DNA of 5,389 nt from Bacteroidota bacterium. GTDB taxonomy: Bacteria; Bacteroidota; Bacteroidia; Flavobacteriales; Weeksellaceae. The notes beneath the pieces were generated by a model. That model was given only the letters and a program-made list of their open reading frames with translations. It was not told the origin of the DNA and searched no databases. Shown piece after piece: positions 4,758-5,389 of the stretch; positions within the stretch are counted from its first letter, which is position 1; each line of letters opens with the position of its first letter. The position numbers were made by a program, and so were the translations under genes. The stretch spans positions 1 through 5,389 of the forward strand of contig JAFDZJ010000437.1 of assembly GCA_018266965.1 (NCBI GenBank). Direction: 5' to 3'.

Positions 4758-5183
4758 ATGAAACCAATCATTCTCACAATAGCATTGCTATTGCAAGGGT
4801 TGTTGTATGCCCAAACTACGGTGGAAAGAAATTTGGATTTGCGTGGCAGAAGTTGTGCTGGTGGTTTGGGGATTTGCAATTCTGCAAGTACTAGCGAAAA
4901 CGCCGTTCCGGCAGAGTTTTCTGCCGACGACAAAGATAACTTGGTAATGAGAGTAAATGTTACCAAACTTTCTACCGAAAACAAAACCCAATTGCTCAAC
5001 AAAAATAATATCTTCGTGCAAGATGCGGATTTCACTTTGGATAAAGAGCTTTCCGACAGATTAGGGATTGCATCGCCAATAATTATCGCCAAAGGAAATT
5101 ACAAAGTTACCACCCAAGACAATTGGGCAATTGTACTTTTCCCATTGCAAAATGCAAAAGCATATTCTCGCAGTACGAAATAA
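4758..5183 (+). CDS. Small secreted protein with CAGGLGIC motif
   Basis: This is a 141-residue protein starting 6 bp after the stop of the thioredoxin-like gene, so translation is probably coupled and the two are in one operon. Residues 1-18 are a Sec signal peptide, with predicted cleavage after LYA at residue 18 leaving an N-terminal Gln. The only cysteines are 33 and 40, in a Gly-rich motif CAGGLGIC close to the mature N-terminus and preceded by basic residues (RGR). The C-terminal half has alternating beta-like strands: LVMRVNV (62-68), a Lys/Asn-rich helix, then FTLDKEL, DRLGI and KGNYKVTTQDNWAIVLF. This ending resembles that of the protein at 3676-4155, suggesting a shared fold. Its base composition is less AT-rich than that of its two upstream neighbours, hinting at a different history or stronger codon selection. 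The function is unknown. The opposite-strand open frames across it are shadows. Confidence 0.9.
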   Translation: MKPIILTIALLLQGLLYAQTTVERNLDLRGRSCAGGLGICNSASTSENAVPAEFSADDKDNLVMRVNVTKLSTENKTQLLNKNNIFVQDADFTLDKELSDRLGIASPIIIAKGNYKVTTQDNWAIVLFPLQNAKAYSRSTK

Positions 5184-5184
5184 A

Positions 5185-5389
5185 CCTGCATTTGCACCTT
5201 TACGATTAAACCAGCAAATAAAATCGTAGATTTTGCAACATTGCGGTCGTTATTTTCGTAGGCAATTAACCTACTTTTGCGTCTTTGCGATTAAAAATAG
5301 CAGTAAGGAAATCGGAGATTTGCAACATTGCGTACCTTAATTACCGTAAGCAATTACTTAACTTTTTGCGTCTTTGCGATTAAAAAATA
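5185..5389. repeat. Degenerate tandem repeat, units of about 85-89 bp with two hairpins each
   Basis: Three units begin near 5185, 5270 and 5359, and the last is cut by the window edge. Shared blocks are: TTTGCGTCTTTGCGATTAAA in units 2 and 3 (inside an exact 23-bp match, 5275-5297 and 5364-5386), recognisable but diverged in unit 1; and TTTGCAACATTGCG at 5232-5245 and 5319-5332. Each full unit can form a first hairpin on CGATT/AATCG (extended to TACGATT/AATCGTA at 5201-5207 and 5222-5228). A second hairpin uses GTAGG/CCTAC (5258-5262, 5270-5274) in unit 1 and GTAAG/CTTA (5346-5350, 5357-5360) in unit 2. No coding frame was seen. It begins 2 bp after the stop of the last gene. I recall similar GCGTCTTTGCG-type sequences between genes in other Flavobacteriia. 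Confidence 0.7.

Noticed and set aside
4661..5092. Minus-strand open frame of 143 codons across the last two genes
   Set aside because: It overlaps the end of one gene and most of the next. Both plus-strand genes have coherent signal or anchor sequences and domains, while this frame has none.
5185..5389. CRISPR-like array
   Set aside because: The units are long (85-89 bp) and diverged, and the parts between conserved blocks are themselves related and foldable rather than unique spacers.

Overview
The window looks like a piece of a Bacteroidota chromosome, most likely Flavobacteriia of the Chryseobacterium/Weeksellaceae type. The evidence is AT-rich DNA, A/T-rich sequence rather than Shine-Dalgarno motifs ahead of start codons, a dominance of TAA stops, promoter boxes of the Bacteroidota TTTG/TAnnTTTG type, and short palindromic intergenic repeats. 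The genus assignment is inference; no taxonomic marker gene is present.

Layout. Positions 1-1219 carry two minus-strand genes in an apparent operon: a 211-residue protein with two N-terminal membrane segments, then (75 bp downstream) a coiled-coil lipoprotein that runs off the left edge. Positions 1220-1493 are non-coding and hold a structured palindromic repeat and a good promoter for the next gene. Positions 1494-2792 (plus) encode a class II Fic-domain enzyme with a C-terminal winged helix. A second copy of the repeat follows it, with a weaker third palindrome. Positions 2985-3314 (minus) encode a small XRE-type regulator whose promoter is embedded in a 10-bp inverted repeat, a probable autoregulatory operator. 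About 115 bp away on the other strand is a strong-looking divergent promoter followed by a ~210-nt leader with several nested inverted repeats.

Positions 3676-5183 (plus) hold the most unusual part: a three-gene cassette. Two small predicted secreted proteins, each with a Gly-rich two-cysteine motif (CVGGGIC and CAGGLGIC) and a similar-looking C-terminal end, flank a membrane-anchored thioredoxin-like protein. Its active site appears to be CEGT rather than CxxC. An 11-bp hairpin separates the first secreted gene from the other two, which are only 6 bp apart. My working hypothesis is an exported Cys-motif protein pair with a dedicated monothiol thioredoxin-fold partner, possibly controlled by the divergent XRE regulator. 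None of this is proven by the sequence.

The window ends (5185-5389) in a degenerate tandem repeat of ~85-89 bp units. Each unit has two potential hairpins, and one stem shows a compensatory-looking base change between copies.
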